64,000 bases of DNA from Andeanibacterium sp036384795. Its GTDB lineage: Bacteria; Pseudomonadota; Alphaproteobacteria; Sphingomonadales; Sphingomonadaceae. The first letter of the stretch is position 1. Each line of letters opens with the position of its first letter. The stretch covers positions 17,662 through 81,661 of the forward strand of contig DASVLP010000088.1 of the NCBI GenBank assembly GCA_036384795.1, written 5' to 3'. A program made the position numbers and the translations under genes. The notes under the pieces are model-generated. The model had not been told where the DNA came from. It ran no database searches and saw only the letters and a program-made list of their open reading frames with translations. Positions 16,137-25,062 of this stretch are shown here, one piece after another.

Positions 16137-16439
16137 ATGATCAGCGATCCGCGTTCGTTTCAGTCGTCCCGGCTGATTGCGCATTGCCGCACCCGTTCGG
16201 GGATGCTGATGGAGCTTGCCGTGCTCGATCTGTCGCTGAGCGGCTGCATGGTCGAGCGGCTGGCTTGGGCGATCCGGCCCGAAGACCACCTGATGATCCG
16301 GCTGCCGGGCCTGGCGTTCCAGCCGGCGACGATCCTGTGGGTAGAGCCCGACACGGTCGGTATAGTCTTCGACCAGCCTCTTTACGAACCGGTTATGGCT
16401 CATCTGCTAAAGGACTTTCGGCCGCGGCGCAGCGCATGA
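16137..16439 (+). CDS. PilZ-domain protein
   Basis: 100 residues from ATG 16137, preceded by GAGGGAG at suitable spacing. The pattern SRLIAHCRTRSG, VLDLSLSGCMVERLAW, IRLPGLAF and VGIVFDQPLYEPV fits a single PilZ domain (the DxSxxG-like element is DLSLSGC). The N-terminal RxxxR c-di-GMP motif is not clear: only R at positions ~6, 11, 17 and 19 is seen, so nucleotide binding is uncertain. The GGDEF/EAL protein ~0.8 kb downstream supports a c-di-GMP context. Confidence 0.75.
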   Translation: MISDPRSFQSSRLIAHCRTRSGMLMELAVLDLSLSGCMVERLAWAIRPEDHLMIRLPGLAFQPATILWVEPDTVGIVFDQPLYEPVMAHLLKDFRPRRSA

Positions 16440-16457
16440 CCGCAGGCCCCGCGAAAA

Positions 16458-16769
16458 ATGCAAGAGAGGTGCGTCACCTTGTTTGAGATCGAAGTCCAGA
16501 ACGAAACCCTCCAGACCCAGGAGCGGCTGCGCTTCGCTGCGGTGCCGCGCATCGGCGAGGGCATCCGGCTGATGGAGCCGACGGGGTTCTGGGCGTCGTA
16601 CGACGTGATCGATCTGTGGTATCAGAAGGCCGAGTACGGCGACGTGTGGGAGCCTTATCTCCATGTGCGCGTGACCGCCGGGGAGCAGCGCGGCGATACT
16701 TCCGCGCCCGTCGAGGTCGAAGAGACCCACCCCTTCGCCGAGCAGGAGAATTACCCATTCACGGCCTGA
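16458..16769 (+). CDS. Hypothetical cytosolic protein of about 100 residues
   Basis: 103 residues, no signal peptide or membrane segment. A beta-rich-looking N-terminus (FEIEVQNETLQTQERLRFAAVPRIGEGIRL) and a C-terminal acidic tail (EVEETHPFAEQENY). I recognise no domain. It lies 18 bases after the PilZ gene, and its stop overlaps the candidate start region of the receiver gene, so it belongs to the same small transcription unit. An internal TTG at 16479 could be an alternative start. Confidence 0.7.
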   Translation: MQERCVTLFEIEVQNETLQTQERLRFAAVPRIGEGIRLMEPTGFWASYDVIDLWYQKAEYGDVWEPYLHVRVTAGEQRGDTSAPVEVEETHPFAEQENYPFTA

Positions 16770-17209
16770 TCAAGCGATTCCCGCGCCGCGGCGGCGCGAC
16801 GGATCCGGCTCCGACGCCGGCCCCCGCTCCCGAAGCGGCGGGGCCGAAGCGTTGCCTGATCGTCGACGATTCGCGCGTGATCCGCAAGATTTCGCGCAAC
16901 ATCGTCGAGCAGCTCGGGTTCGAGGTGAGCGAGGCGGAGAACGGCAAGGAAGCGCTCGCCAGGTGCCAATCCTCGATGCCGCAGCTCGTCCTGCTCGACT
17001 GGAACATGCCGGTGATGACCGGGATCGAATTCGTCGCCGAGCTGCGGCGCAGCGGCGGCCTGCCGCAACCCAAAGTGGTGTTCTGCACCACCAAGTCCGC
17101 CGAGCTCGACTTGCGCGCGGCGATCGCCGCGGGCGCCGACGAATACGTGATCAAGCCGTTCGACGAGGTGACCCTGCGCTCGAAGCTCGAGCGCATCGGC
17201 TTCGCCTAG
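16757..17209 (+). CDS. Single-domain CheY-like response regulator (possible ATT start)
   Basis: About 150 residues: an Arg/Pro-rich N-terminal stretch, then a receiver domain. Receiver motifs are complete: acidic pocket LIVDDSRVIRK, phospho-acceptor Asp in VLLDWNMPVMTG, Thr in FCTTKS and Lys in YVIKPF. There is no output domain. No ATG, GTG or TTG occurs in frame between 16757 and the receiver. An AGGAG at 16744-16748 sits 8 bases before an ATT at 16757, and a CTG at 16766 overlaps the upstream stop (CTGA). The ATT is my best choice but is unproven. It converges on the GGDEF-EAL gene and may act in the same signalling system. Confidence 0.85.
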   Translation: MHGLIKRFPRRGGATDPAPTPAPAPEAAGPKRCLIVDDSRVIRKISRNIVEQLGFEVSEAENGKEALARCQSSMPQLVLLDWNMPVMTGIEFVAELRRSGGLPQPKVVFCTTKSAELDLRAAIAAGADEYVIKPFDEVTLRSKLERIGFA

Positions 17210-17213
17210 GGTC

Positions 17214-19517
17214 CTAGGCCGCGAGGCGCTTGCGATGCCGCTCCAGCGAGCGGCGCAGCTCGCTCGCCGGCACCGCCTCGGAGAACAGGAAACCCTGCAG
17301 CAGGTTGCATCCGGCGCTGCGCAGGAACGCCTCCTGGTCGGGCGTCTCCACCCCCTCGGCAGTGACCTGAAGGCCCATCGCATGGCCCAGCGTGACCACT
17401 GCGGTGACGATCGCGCCGGCGTCGAGCGTGTGGCCCAGGCTCTGGACGAAGCTCTTGTCGATCTTGATCCGGTCGACCTCGAACTCGCGCAAGTAGCTGA
17501 GCGAGGAATAGCCGGTGCCGAAATCGTCCAGCGCGATGCAGAAGCCGGCATCGCGCAATTTACGCAGCGCTCCGCGAACGTTTTCGTTCTGGTCGAGCAC
17601 GGTGCCTTCGGTCACTTCGAGCTCGATCTGGCGCGGGCTCACCCGCGCCTCGCGGACGATGCCGCACAGCCGCTCGGCGAAGCCGTCATCGCAGAACTGG
17701 ACCGGCGAGAGGTTGATCGCGACGGTCAGCTTGGGCCACTCGCGCGCGACTGCGCATGCCTGGCGCAGCACCCATTCGCCGAGCGCGGAAATCAGCCCGG
17801 TTTCCTCGGCGACCGGAATGAACAAGTGCGGCGGGATCGATCCGCGCTGCGGGTGGTCCCAGCGCACCAGCGCCTCGAGCCCGGTGATCTTGCGCCCTTC
17901 CGAATCGACCAGCGGCTGGTAGTTGACGCTGAGCCCTTCGTCCGAGCCCAGCGCTGCCCGCAGATCCGCCTCGAGCGTCGCGCGCAGCTGCACCGTTTCG
18001 TCCATCGATTCGGTGAAATAGCGGTAGCAGTCACGCCCTTCGTCCTTCGCGCGATAGAGGGCGATATCGGCCTTGCGCATCAGCTCGGTGCGGTCGGTGC
18101 CGTATTCGGGCGCAACCGCGATGCCGATGCTCACGCCGACATGCGCCTGGTTGCCGAGGATTTCGTAGGGCCGGCGCAATTCCTCGAGGATTTGCTCCAG
18201 CGTCTCGTCGATTTCGCCGGCGAGCTCACCGGTCCGCAGCAGGATCGCGAACTCGTCGCCGCCCAGCCGCGCGATCGCGACCGCAGCGGGACTTTCGAGG
18301 GCGCGGGTCAGTCGCCGGGCGACCTGCTGGATCAGCTCGTCGCCGGCAAGATGGCCGAAGCGGTCGTTGACGTTCTTGAACCGGTCGAGATCGAGCAGGA
18401 TCACCGCCATCGCCTCGCCATGGCGCGCGCGCAGCAGCGCCTTGTCGGCGGTGTCGTTGAACATCGCGCGGTTGGGCAGCCCGGTCAGCACGTCGTGGTA
18501 GGCAAGGTGGTGCGCCTGGGCTTCCTTCGCCTGCAGCTCGACATGCGCCCGCTCGAGCTCGCGCAGCTGCTCGTCCTCCTGGCGCATCGCCCGGCGCAGC
18601 TTGAGCGACATCAGCGCCACCAGCAGTGCGATTGCGGCGAATGCGCCGAGCATGATCGGGAACATCGAGCGGATCAGGTCGCCCGCGGGAAGCAACGGCC
18701 GCCACACCAGATTGGTCAGCGGGCGGCCTTCGCTGTCGCGCACCTGGACCATCGCTTCGCCTTTGGCGAGGCGCGGAGAATTCGAGAAGTGCGGATCGGC
18801 CAGGAAATTTTGGTGCGCGAGGTCGTCGGTATAGTCTTTGTCGAACCAGCGGAGGTTGACCAGCAGCGGCGGATCGCCCGAAGCTTTGCCGCCGGCGGCG
18901 CCGCGCCTCATTTGCATTACGCTGACGACGCCCACTTTATCGCCGACCCGGATGAGGTCGGTCGAATGAACGGCGTCAGGCGAAGTCAGCACGCTGCTCT
19001 GTCGGGGCATGCGCGCGCCGGGCAGCCGCTCGTTCCAGTTGCTTTCGCCGTAGGGCCGCTTCGCCTTGCCGCGTGCCAGTTCGACGAAGCGCTGCAGCGT
19101 CGGCGATAACCGGCCATAAGCGCTCGCAGGAAGCTCGCGCCCCTCGATTGCGGCGAATACCGGCTTGTCCTTGGCGTTGAGGATGTAGGTCTCTTCAGCG
19201 TCGAACAGATCGGCCATCGGGCGTGCGATCCTCGCGGCGAGCCAGTTGCGGTCCGGATTGCGGGAAGCGGCCTCCAGCATGCACTTTTCGCACAAGCCGA
19301 TCGCTTCCTGGCCCAATGCAAGCTGGTCCCACTGCCGCAATATCGACCGTTCCGCTTCATAGTTCTGCGCTGCCATCGAAAGCGCATCGACGCTGCGCCC
19401 CGCATAGATAAGCCCCACGCCGCACAACGCGGCGGTGGCGAGCAGGACCAACGCGCCGGGCAGCATCACCCGCGTGCGAAAACGTTTCCTGAAACTCGCT
19501 GGAATGCCCGGCGCCAT
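17214..19517 (-). CDS. Membrane-bound diguanylate cyclase/phosphodiesterase (CHASE4-like, GGDEF, EAL)
   Basis: 767 residues. A transmembrane helix at ~17-38, a periplasmic CHASE4-like sensor of about 240 residues, a second helix at ~285-305, and a short coiled coil rich in Glu/Gln precede GGDEF (RLGGDEFAILL) and EAL (LEALVRWDHPQRG). The GGDEF signature is intact; an RxxD inhibitory site is not seen at its usual place. The EAL domain keeps the EALVRW, DDFGTGYSSL and EGVE motifs needed for metal binding, so it may both make and degrade c-di-GMP. One CxxC pair (CEKC) lies in the sensor. It is convergent with the receiver gene. Confidence 0.93.
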   Translation of the reverse strand: MAPGIPASFRKRFRTRVMLPGALVLLATAALCGVGLIYAGRSVDALSMAAQNYEAERSILRQWDQLALGQEAIGLCEKCMLEAASRNPDRNWLAARIARPMADLFDAEETYILNAKDKPVFAAIEGRELPASAYGRLSPTLQRFVELARGKAKRPYGESNWNERLPGARMPRQSSVLTSPDAVHSTDLIRVGDKVGVVSVMQMRRGAAGGKASGDPPLLVNLRWFDKDYTDDLAHQNFLADPHFSNSPRLAKGEAMVQVRDSEGRPLTNLVWRPLLPAGDLIRSMFPIMLGAFAAIALLVALMSLKLRRAMRQEDEQLRELERAHVELQAKEAQAHHLAYHDVLTGLPNRAMFNDTADKALLRARHGEAMAVILLDLDRFKNVNDRFGHLAGDELIQQVARRLTRALESPAAVAIARLGGDEFAILLRTGELAGEIDETLEQILEELRRPYEILGNQAHVGVSIGIAVAPEYGTDRTELMRKADIALYRAKDEGRDCYRYFTESMDETVQLRATLEADLRAALGSDEGLSVNYQPLVDSEGRKITGLEALVRWDHPQRGSIPPHLFIPVAEETGLISALGEWVLRQACAVAREWPKLTVAINLSPVQFCDDGFAERLCGIVREARVSPRQIELEVTEGTVLDQNENVRGALRKLRDAGFCIALDDFGTGYSSLSYLREFEVDRIKIDKSFVQSLGHTLDAGAIVTAVVTLGHAMGLQVTAEGVETPDQEAFLRSAGCNLLQGFLFSEAVPASELRRSLERHRKRLAA

Positions 19518-19615
19518 CGCGAACCCTATTGCCTACGGCCTGCCCTCATGCCCGGGGAGGGCTTACGAAGGCGGGTGGAAGGCTCTAGGGAGATTCCCGG
19601 ATCGGGCCCGCGCGG

Positions 19616-20494
19616 TCACCAGTTGTAGATGACGTACATCGCAGCGGTGCGATACATCGTCGACACCGGCTTGTCGTGATCGTCGTGCGCGGGTTCGAAT
19701 CTGGCCCAGCGTTCCATCTCGTGGCACGCATCGCTCCCGAATTGGGCAACCCAGACGGTGATCTGCGGGACGCAGCCCTTCACCTTGCCGGTTTCGTCCA
19801 CCGTCATCCGCATCTCGACGAGCCCGCTGATCCGATTGAGGATCAGATTGTCGGGATATTTGACCCGTCGGTTGACCGTTGGCACTTCCAGCATCCTCGG
19901 CGGCAGCGCGGGATACCCGCCCGGCGAATTTGCCGCGCGCAATTCGCCGACGATTTCCCGGGCGCAATCGTCGAGGCGGGTGTATTCTGCCTGCATCGGG
20001 CCGAGCGCCAACCTTATCGGCGGCGTGTCGGCAAAGTCGACATAGAGTTCCTCGGCCTGCGAATCGAACGAGCCGACCAGCTTGGCGTCGGTCTTGATGT
20101 ACGAATAGTACCACCCCAGCATGTTGGTCTGATGGGATTGCGAGATCGCCAGGACGATCTCCGGCAGTTTGCCCGAAGCGCCCGCCAGCGCGATCATGTC
20201 CTCGGCCGCCGCCTCGCCGCCGAAGCCGACATGGGCGAGGATCGCCCGATCCTTGCGAATCGGCAGCCCGTTGCCGATCAACGCGAAATGATAGGGCGTG
20301 TCGGAGCCGAACGATTGAATCCGCAGTTCCAGGCTGTCGGGCCCGTTGGCGAAGCTCCGCGTCAGATAACAGCTTTCGCCTGCGCGGCGCAGGTCCCAGT
20401 GGTCGGAGGGCGCAGGCGGCGATTGCGCCCAAGCCCCGCCCGCCGCCGCAAGCCCCAGCACCGCGCCCAGGGCGGCGATCAATCTCACGATCAT
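19616..20494 (-). CDS. Exported protein with TonB-C-like C-terminus
   Basis: 292 residues from ATG 20494, preceded by GGGGAGGA. Signal peptide MIVRLIAALGAVLGLAAAGG...AWAQ. The N-terminal domain is not recognised. The C-terminal ~80 residues (VKYPDNLILNRISGLVEMRM, TVDETGKVKGC, and an end in a strand-forming YVIYNW) resemble the TonB C-terminal fold found in small periplasmic proteins of sphingomonads. There is no transmembrane anchor apart from the signal, so it is not a classical TonB. It has three Cys. It follows the DUF4136 lipoprotein gene on the same strand, 89 bases away. Confidence 0.65.
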   Translation of the reverse strand: MIVRLIAALGAVLGLAAAGGAWAQSPPAPSDHWDLRRAGESCYLTRSFANGPDSLELRIQSFGSDTPYHFALIGNGLPIRKDRAILAHVGFGGEAAAEDMIALAGASGKLPEIVLAISQSHQTNMLGWYYSYIKTDAKLVGSFDSQAEELYVDFADTPPIRLALGPMQAEYTRLDDCAREIVGELRAANSPGGYPALPPRMLEVPTVNRRVKYPDNLILNRISGLVEMRMTVDETGKVKGCVPQITVWVAQFGSDACHEMERWARFEPAHDDHDKPVSTMYRTAAMYVIYNW

Positions 20495-20583
20495 CCGCAG
20501 TCCTCCCCCCAAGGGGAAGGATGGCGCACGCGGCCAATCGGCGCAAGTCGTTGCGATCCCGCGCCCAGCGGGCTGCGATCGGC

Positions 20584-21285
20584 CTATCGGGCCGGGCGAG
20601 AGGCGGTCTTTTCCGGCGCCACCGAGATGCGCTCGGTTTCGCCGGAGTTGCCTGGGAAGTTGGTGAACATCGCCTCGATCAGGTTGGGCACCAGGTATTG
20701 CAGGCGGTTCGAGGTCGAGACCGCTTGGGCGCGGCCTTCGAACAGCCGCTGGCCGTCGGCCTTGCGGTCGATCTTGAGACCGATCCCGCTGGTGTAGACG
20801 GTGTAGCTGTCGATCCCATCGTCGAACCACGGCTCGTTCCAGCCCCAGCCCCACGGCTGGAACGGCACGTAGGCGACGTGCGCGTGATGGCGCCCGGCCC
20901 ACACCACCGGGCGATAGCCGTACCACGGCGACCAGAACGGATCGTAGCCGAAGCCCGTGCGCGCGACCCGCTCACGGCCGCTGTCGACCCCGTAGTCGAA
21001 CCGCACGATCATGTCGGCATCGGCCGGCGAGGCGGCCTGGCGGTAACCGTATTTCTCGAGCTGCGCGGCGACGAGCTGCGCGTACTGGCCGAACTCGATC
21101 CCGCCCGAAAGCGACGGATCGCCGGCGACCACCGCGAACGTCTGGCCTTGCGGCGGGGGCAATTGGCTTTGGAACCGAGTGACGTTCGAATTGAACGTGG
21201 TCGCGCACGCGGCGAGCGCGAGCAGCAGGAACGGAGCGGCGGCCATCAGCAGCCGGCGCGGCAGGGAGTGAGTATCGTGGTTCAT
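20584..21285 (-). CDS. DUF4136 lipoprotein
   Basis: 233 residues with a lipoprotein signal: hydrophobic stretch and lipobox LLALAAC near residues 20-26. The mature part has SNVTRFQSQLPPPQGQTFAVV, an EFGQYAQLVAAQLEKYGYRQA segment and DADMIVRFDYGVDSG, the usual DUF4136 pattern. A His/Trp/aromatic-rich middle (FWSPWYGYR, GRHHAHVAYVPFQPWGWGW) is also characteristic. It is probably an outer-membrane or periplasmic lipoprotein; function unknown. Confidence 0.8.
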   Translation of the reverse strand: MNHDTHSLPRRLLMAAAPFLLLALAACATTFNSNVTRFQSQLPPPQGQTFAVVAGDPSLSGGIEFGQYAQLVAAQLEKYGYRQAASPADADMIVRFDYGVDSGRERVARTGFGYDPFWSPWYGYRPVVWAGRHHAHVAYVPFQPWGWGWNEPWFDDGIDSYTVYTSGIGLKIDRKADGQRLFEGRAQAVSTSNRLQYLVPNLIEAMFTNFPGNSGETERISVAPEKTASRPAR

Positions 21286-21412
21286 GGCGCGGTCCCTCCG
21301 GCTGGAGGACGCCGCGGGCAGCCCAATCCCGCAAATCCAGCCGTTATCAGAGCAGGTTAGCGTGCTCCGGCGCGGCTGAATAGGGATTGAACGGCCCGCA
21401 GGGGGGGCGCCG

Positions 21413-22474
21413 CTAGACTTGCCCGCGGATCAGCCCGAGCGCCTCGTACGCCGCGCCGAGCGTCGGCCGCGCGAGATCCCGGGCCTTGAGCGCGCCCTTG
21501 GCGAGGATTGCATCGAGCGATTCGCGGTCCTGCCTCAGCTCGACGAAGCCCTGCGAGATCGGGCCGAGGGTTTCGACCAGCACCTCACCCAGCGCGGGCT
21601 TGAACGCGCCGAAGCCCTTGCCGCCGAACTCGCCGAGCACCTGATCGACACCCTTGCCGGTGACCGCACCGTAGATCGTGACCAGGTTCAGCGCCTCGGG
21701 CCGGGCCGCGAGCCCCGCCGTCTCGGACGGCAGCGGCTCGGGATCGGTCTTGGCTTTCTTGACCTTGGTCATGATCGTGTCGGCATCGTCGGTCAGGTTG
21801 ATCCGGCTCATGTCGGAAGGATCGGACTTGCTCATCTTCGCGCTGCCGTCGCGCAGGCTCATGATCCGCGCAGCCTCGGGCGGGACGATCGGATCGGGCA
21901 GGGTGAATACCGGAGCTTCTTCGCTAGCGAAGTCGAAGTTGAACTTCTGCGCGACGTCGCGGGCGAGCTCGAGGTGCTGCTTCTGGTCCTCGCCCACCGG
22001 CACGTGGGTCGCCTGATACAGCAGCACGTCGGCGGCCTGGAGTACCGGGTAGGTGAACAGCGCCACGCTCGCGCCTTCGCGGTTCTTGCCGGCTTTGTCC
22101 TTCCATTGGGTCATGCGGTTCAGCCAGCCCATCCGGGCGATGCCGTTGAGCAGCCATTGCAGCTCGGCATGGGCCGGGACCTGCGCCTGGTTGAACAGCA
22201 CCGAGCGGTCGGGATCGATCCCGCAGGCGACCAGCGCGGCGGCCATTTCGAGCGTCGCGGCGTGCAGCTCGGCCGGCACGAACGGCTGCGAGATCGCGTG
22301 GAGGTCGGCGAGGAAGAACAGGCACTGGTTCTTGTCTGCGCTACCGCCTGCGGCTGCTTGAGCGCGATTGGCCTCCTCCATCTGGTCCTGCATCCGCACC
22401 CAGTTGCGGATGGCGCCGAGATAATTGCCGAGATGAAGGGCCCCGGTGGGCTGAATGCCGGAAACGACGCGCAT
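21413..22474 (-). CDS. trpS: Tryptophanyl-tRNA synthetase
   Basis: 353 residues, class I. The HIGH-type motif reads HLGN in QPTGALHLGNYLGAI and the KMSKS motif is intact (SAKMSKSDPSDMSRI). A GEDQKQHLEL substrate loop is present. A short Ala/Gly insertion (EEANRAQAAAGGSADKN) follows the first helix. It is the last gene of the minus-strand run secB - murJ - trpS. Confidence 0.97.
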   Translation of the reverse strand: MRVVSGIQPTGALHLGNYLGAIRNWVRMQDQMEEANRAQAAAGGSADKNQCLFFLADLHAISQPFVPAELHAATLEMAAALVACGIDPDRSVLFNQAQVPAHAELQWLLNGIARMGWLNRMTQWKDKAGKNREGASVALFTYPVLQAADVLLYQATHVPVGEDQKQHLELARDVAQKFNFDFASEEAPVFTLPDPIVPPEAARIMSLRDGSAKMSKSDPSDMSRINLTDDADTIMTKVKKAKTDPEPLPSETAGLAARPEALNLVTIYGAVTGKGVDQVLGEFGGKGFGAFKPALGEVLVETLGPISQGFVELRQDRESLDAILAKGALKARDLARPTLGAAYEALGLIRGQV

Positions 22475-22661
22475 GGAAATGTCTTTCGTGAAAGCGATGT
22501 GGAAACGTCCGCGTGCACGCGGAGCAAATTACGGGATCAGCGCGAAGCGCACGCTTCCCAACGCCATCGCCAGGCCACCCGGCCGAAAGCCGTCAGGGTG
22601 CGAGTTGCGGAAATCCGTTCCATCGCGCGCCGCATAACACAATTTGCGCGCAGGAAAAGCC

Positions 22662-24275
22662 TCAGCCGTTGCGCTCGATCTCCGAGGCGGTGACCGGCGT
22701 TGCACGGCGCTTGCCGGGGCGAAGCTGGGCGATCGCGTCCTTGTCGATCGCGCCGAGCAGCCACGCGGCGGCGAAGAACACCGCCAGGCCGACCGCGACC
22801 AACAGCACGATGCCGCCGCCCTTCTGCGCGACCGAGCCCGAATACCAGGGCATCGTCGCCTTCAGCAGGAACCACAGGACCGCCGCCATCACCGCCGAGG
22901 CGAGCGCCTGGCGCACGATGCGGCTCAGCAGCGCGAGCGAGAAACGGAAGTGCGCGCGCCGATGGAGGTTGCCGTAGAGCAGCACGCAGTTGAGGCTGGC
23001 CGAACAGGCGGTCGCGGCGGCCAGGCCGACGATCCCCCAGGGCCGCACCACCGCGAGATTGAGGAAGATGTTGAAGCACAGCGCGGTGCCGGCGGTGATC
23101 ACCGGCGTACGTGTATCGCCGCGCGAGAAATATCCGGGCTCGAGCACTTTCACCAGGACGTACGACGGCAGGCCGCAGACCAGCGCGACGACGATCTGCA
23201 TCATAATCGCGCCGTCCGCCGCGGTGAACTTGCCGCCGACGAAGAACGCATGGACGAACGCCGGTGCGCAGACCGCGAGCGCGGCGGCGGCGGGCAGGGT
23301 GAGCAGGGTCGCAAGCTCGATCGCGCGGCCCTGGAGCTGCGCGGCGCCTTGCGGGTCGCCGCCCGCGATGTGACGCGACAGCGCCGGCAGGATCGCCGTG
23401 CCGAGCGCGATGCCGACGATGCCGAGCGGCATCTGGTTCAGCCGATCGGCCATCTTGAGCAGGGTCAGCGAGCCTTGGGGCAGGCTGGTGGCGAAGAACG
23501 TGTCGGCGAGCTGGCTGATCTGATAGATGCCCGCCCCGAACGTCGCGGGAAAAATGCGCCACAGCAGCACTTTGGTGTCGGGCGTCATGCGCGGCAAGTG
23601 GAGTTTGAGGCCCACGCCGGCCCGGCGCAGCGAGATCAGCAGGTAGACGAGCTGGAGAATGCCCGCCACCGGCAGCGCCCAGCTCTGCGCGAATGCCTTC
23701 AGGCGGTCGGAATAGTCGAAGAACCAGCCCCACAGCAGCCCGCCGATCAGGGCGAAGTTGAACAATACCGGCGCCAGCGCTCCCGGCCCGAAGCGCGAGC
23801 GGGTGTTGAGCATGCCCGACAGCAGCGCGACCACGCTGACCAGCCCGAGGTAGGGAAACGTGATCCGCGCCAGCGTGACCGACAGCTCGAACTTGCCCGG
23901 CACCGCCGCATAGTCACGCGCCAGCAGCCACACGATCCCGTGCATCGCGAGGATGCACAGCAGCGAGAAGGCGAGCAGCACCCAGACGAACACCGACAGC
24001 ACGTCGTTCGCGAAAACGCCGGCCTCGCGCTCGCGCTGTTCCTCGCTGCCCGCGCCGTGCAGCTTGCCCCCGTACATCGGCACGAACGCGACCGAGAAGG
24101 CGCCTTCCGCGAACAGCCGGCGGAAGGTGTTGGGCAGGGTGAAGGCGAGCTGGAACGCATCGGCCGCGAGCCCGGCGCCGAACAGCCGCGCGAACAGCAT
24201 GTCGCGGATGAAGCCGAACACCCGGCTGACCGCCGTCAGCCCGCCGATCGTGCCGACGTTCTTGACGAGGCTCAT
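22662..24275 (-). CDS. murJ: Lipid II flippase MurJ
   Basis: 537 residues from ATG 24275. Fourteen hydrophobic segments of the MVF/MOP superfamily. The N-terminal VGTIGGLTAVSRVFGFIRDM, FQLAFTLPNTFRRLFAEGAFSVAFVP and a conserved Arg-rich cavity element are typical of MurJ/MviN. It flips lipid II across the inner membrane for peptidoglycan synthesis. It is placed between secB and trpS; secB ends 31 bases upstream, so one operon is likely. Confidence 0.96.
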   Translation of the reverse strand: MSLVKNVGTIGGLTAVSRVFGFIRDMLFARLFGAGLAADAFQLAFTLPNTFRRLFAEGAFSVAFVPMYGGKLHGAGSEEQREREAGVFANDVLSVFVWVLLAFSLLCILAMHGIVWLLARDYAAVPGKFELSVTLARITFPYLGLVSVVALLSGMLNTRSRFGPGALAPVLFNFALIGGLLWGWFFDYSDRLKAFAQSWALPVAGILQLVYLLISLRRAGVGLKLHLPRMTPDTKVLLWRIFPATFGAGIYQISQLADTFFATSLPQGSLTLLKMADRLNQMPLGIVGIALGTAILPALSRHIAGGDPQGAAQLQGRAIELATLLTLPAAAALAVCAPAFVHAFFVGGKFTAADGAIMMQIVVALVCGLPSYVLVKVLEPGYFSRGDTRTPVITAGTALCFNIFLNLAVVRPWGIVGLAAATACSASLNCVLLYGNLHRRAHFRFSLALLSRIVRQALASAVMAAVLWFLLKATMPWYSGSVAQKGGGIVLLVAVGLAVFFAAAWLLGAIDKDAIAQLRPGKRRATPVTASEIERNG

Positions 24276-24306
24276 GGGTTGCCGCCTCGCGCCTGCGGGG
24301 CGAAGC

Positions 24307-24831
24307 TTACGCGTTGCCGCCCGGAGCCGCCTCGCCGCCGGCGCCCTGCTCGGCCGCGCGCTGCTGCAGCTGCTGCTGGTAGAGCGTCTGGAAGTCGATC
24401 GGATCGAGCAGCAGCGGGGTGAAGCCCGCATCGCGCGTCGCGTCCGCGATCACCCGGCGGGCGAACGGGAACAGGATGCGCGGAGCTTCGGAATACATGA
24501 ACATGTGCGCATGCTCGTCGGGCACGTTGCGCAAGCCGAGCAGCGCGCAATACGACAGCTCGACGATGTAGAGCGTGCCGCGCGCGGTCTTCGCGTTCAC
24601 GCCGATCTTGAGCTCGACCTCGTGCAGCTCGTCGCTGATCGGCCGCGCCCCGATGTTGAGCTGCACGTCGAGTTCGGGCTGCTCGGTCCACTGGAAGCTT
24701 TCCGGCGCCTTCGGGTTCTCGACCGACAGATCCTTCACGTATTGCGTCAGCAACCCCGCGGCCGGCTGATTGTCGGCGCCGTTGCCCGGATTCGATTCGA
24801 GGTTGGTCAGAACGTCGGCTTCATCGGCCAT
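24307..24831 (-). CDS. secB: Protein-export chaperone SecB
   Basis: 174 residues from ATG 24831; the reading frame extends further upstream but without similarity. It shows the SecB core: TQYVKDLSVENPKAPESFQW, VELSYCALLGLRNVP, and the C-terminal ILFPFARRVIADATRDAGFTPLLLDPIDF. A Gln/Ala/Gly-rich tail follows. SecB keeps preproteins unfolded for SecA. It is divergent from timA, with a ~230-base gap holding both promoters. Confidence 0.96.
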   Translation of the reverse strand: MADEADVLTNLESNPGNGADNQPAAGLLTQYVKDLSVENPKAPESFQWTEQPELDVQLNIGARPISDELHEVELKIGVNAKTARGTLYIVELSYCALLGLRNVPDEHAHMFMYSEAPRILFPFARRVIADATRDAGFTPLLLDPIDFQTLYQQQLQQRAAEQGAGGEAAPGGNA

Positions 24832-25062
24832 TTGCGCACGCTTTCTATAACGGACTTGCAAGATGTGGTGTCGGGCGGGGCGCGTAGCACTCATGCCGGG
24901 CCCCCGCAACGGTGCGGCGAATCGCGCCGCAAAACCGGCGACGCGGGCACCGAAGTGCGATCCACCTGTTGTTCATTTGTCATCGCTACCTATTTCGTGC
25001 AGCAAGGGGACAATTCGGGTGGTGCGCGCCGCGCCCGCTCGTGGTAAACAGGCTTTAGTCAC

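Noticed and set aside
19680..19705. GGTTCGAATC-like T-arm sequence suggesting a tRNA
   Set aside because: It lies inside the exported TonB-C-like gene, with no acceptor or anticodon stems around it.
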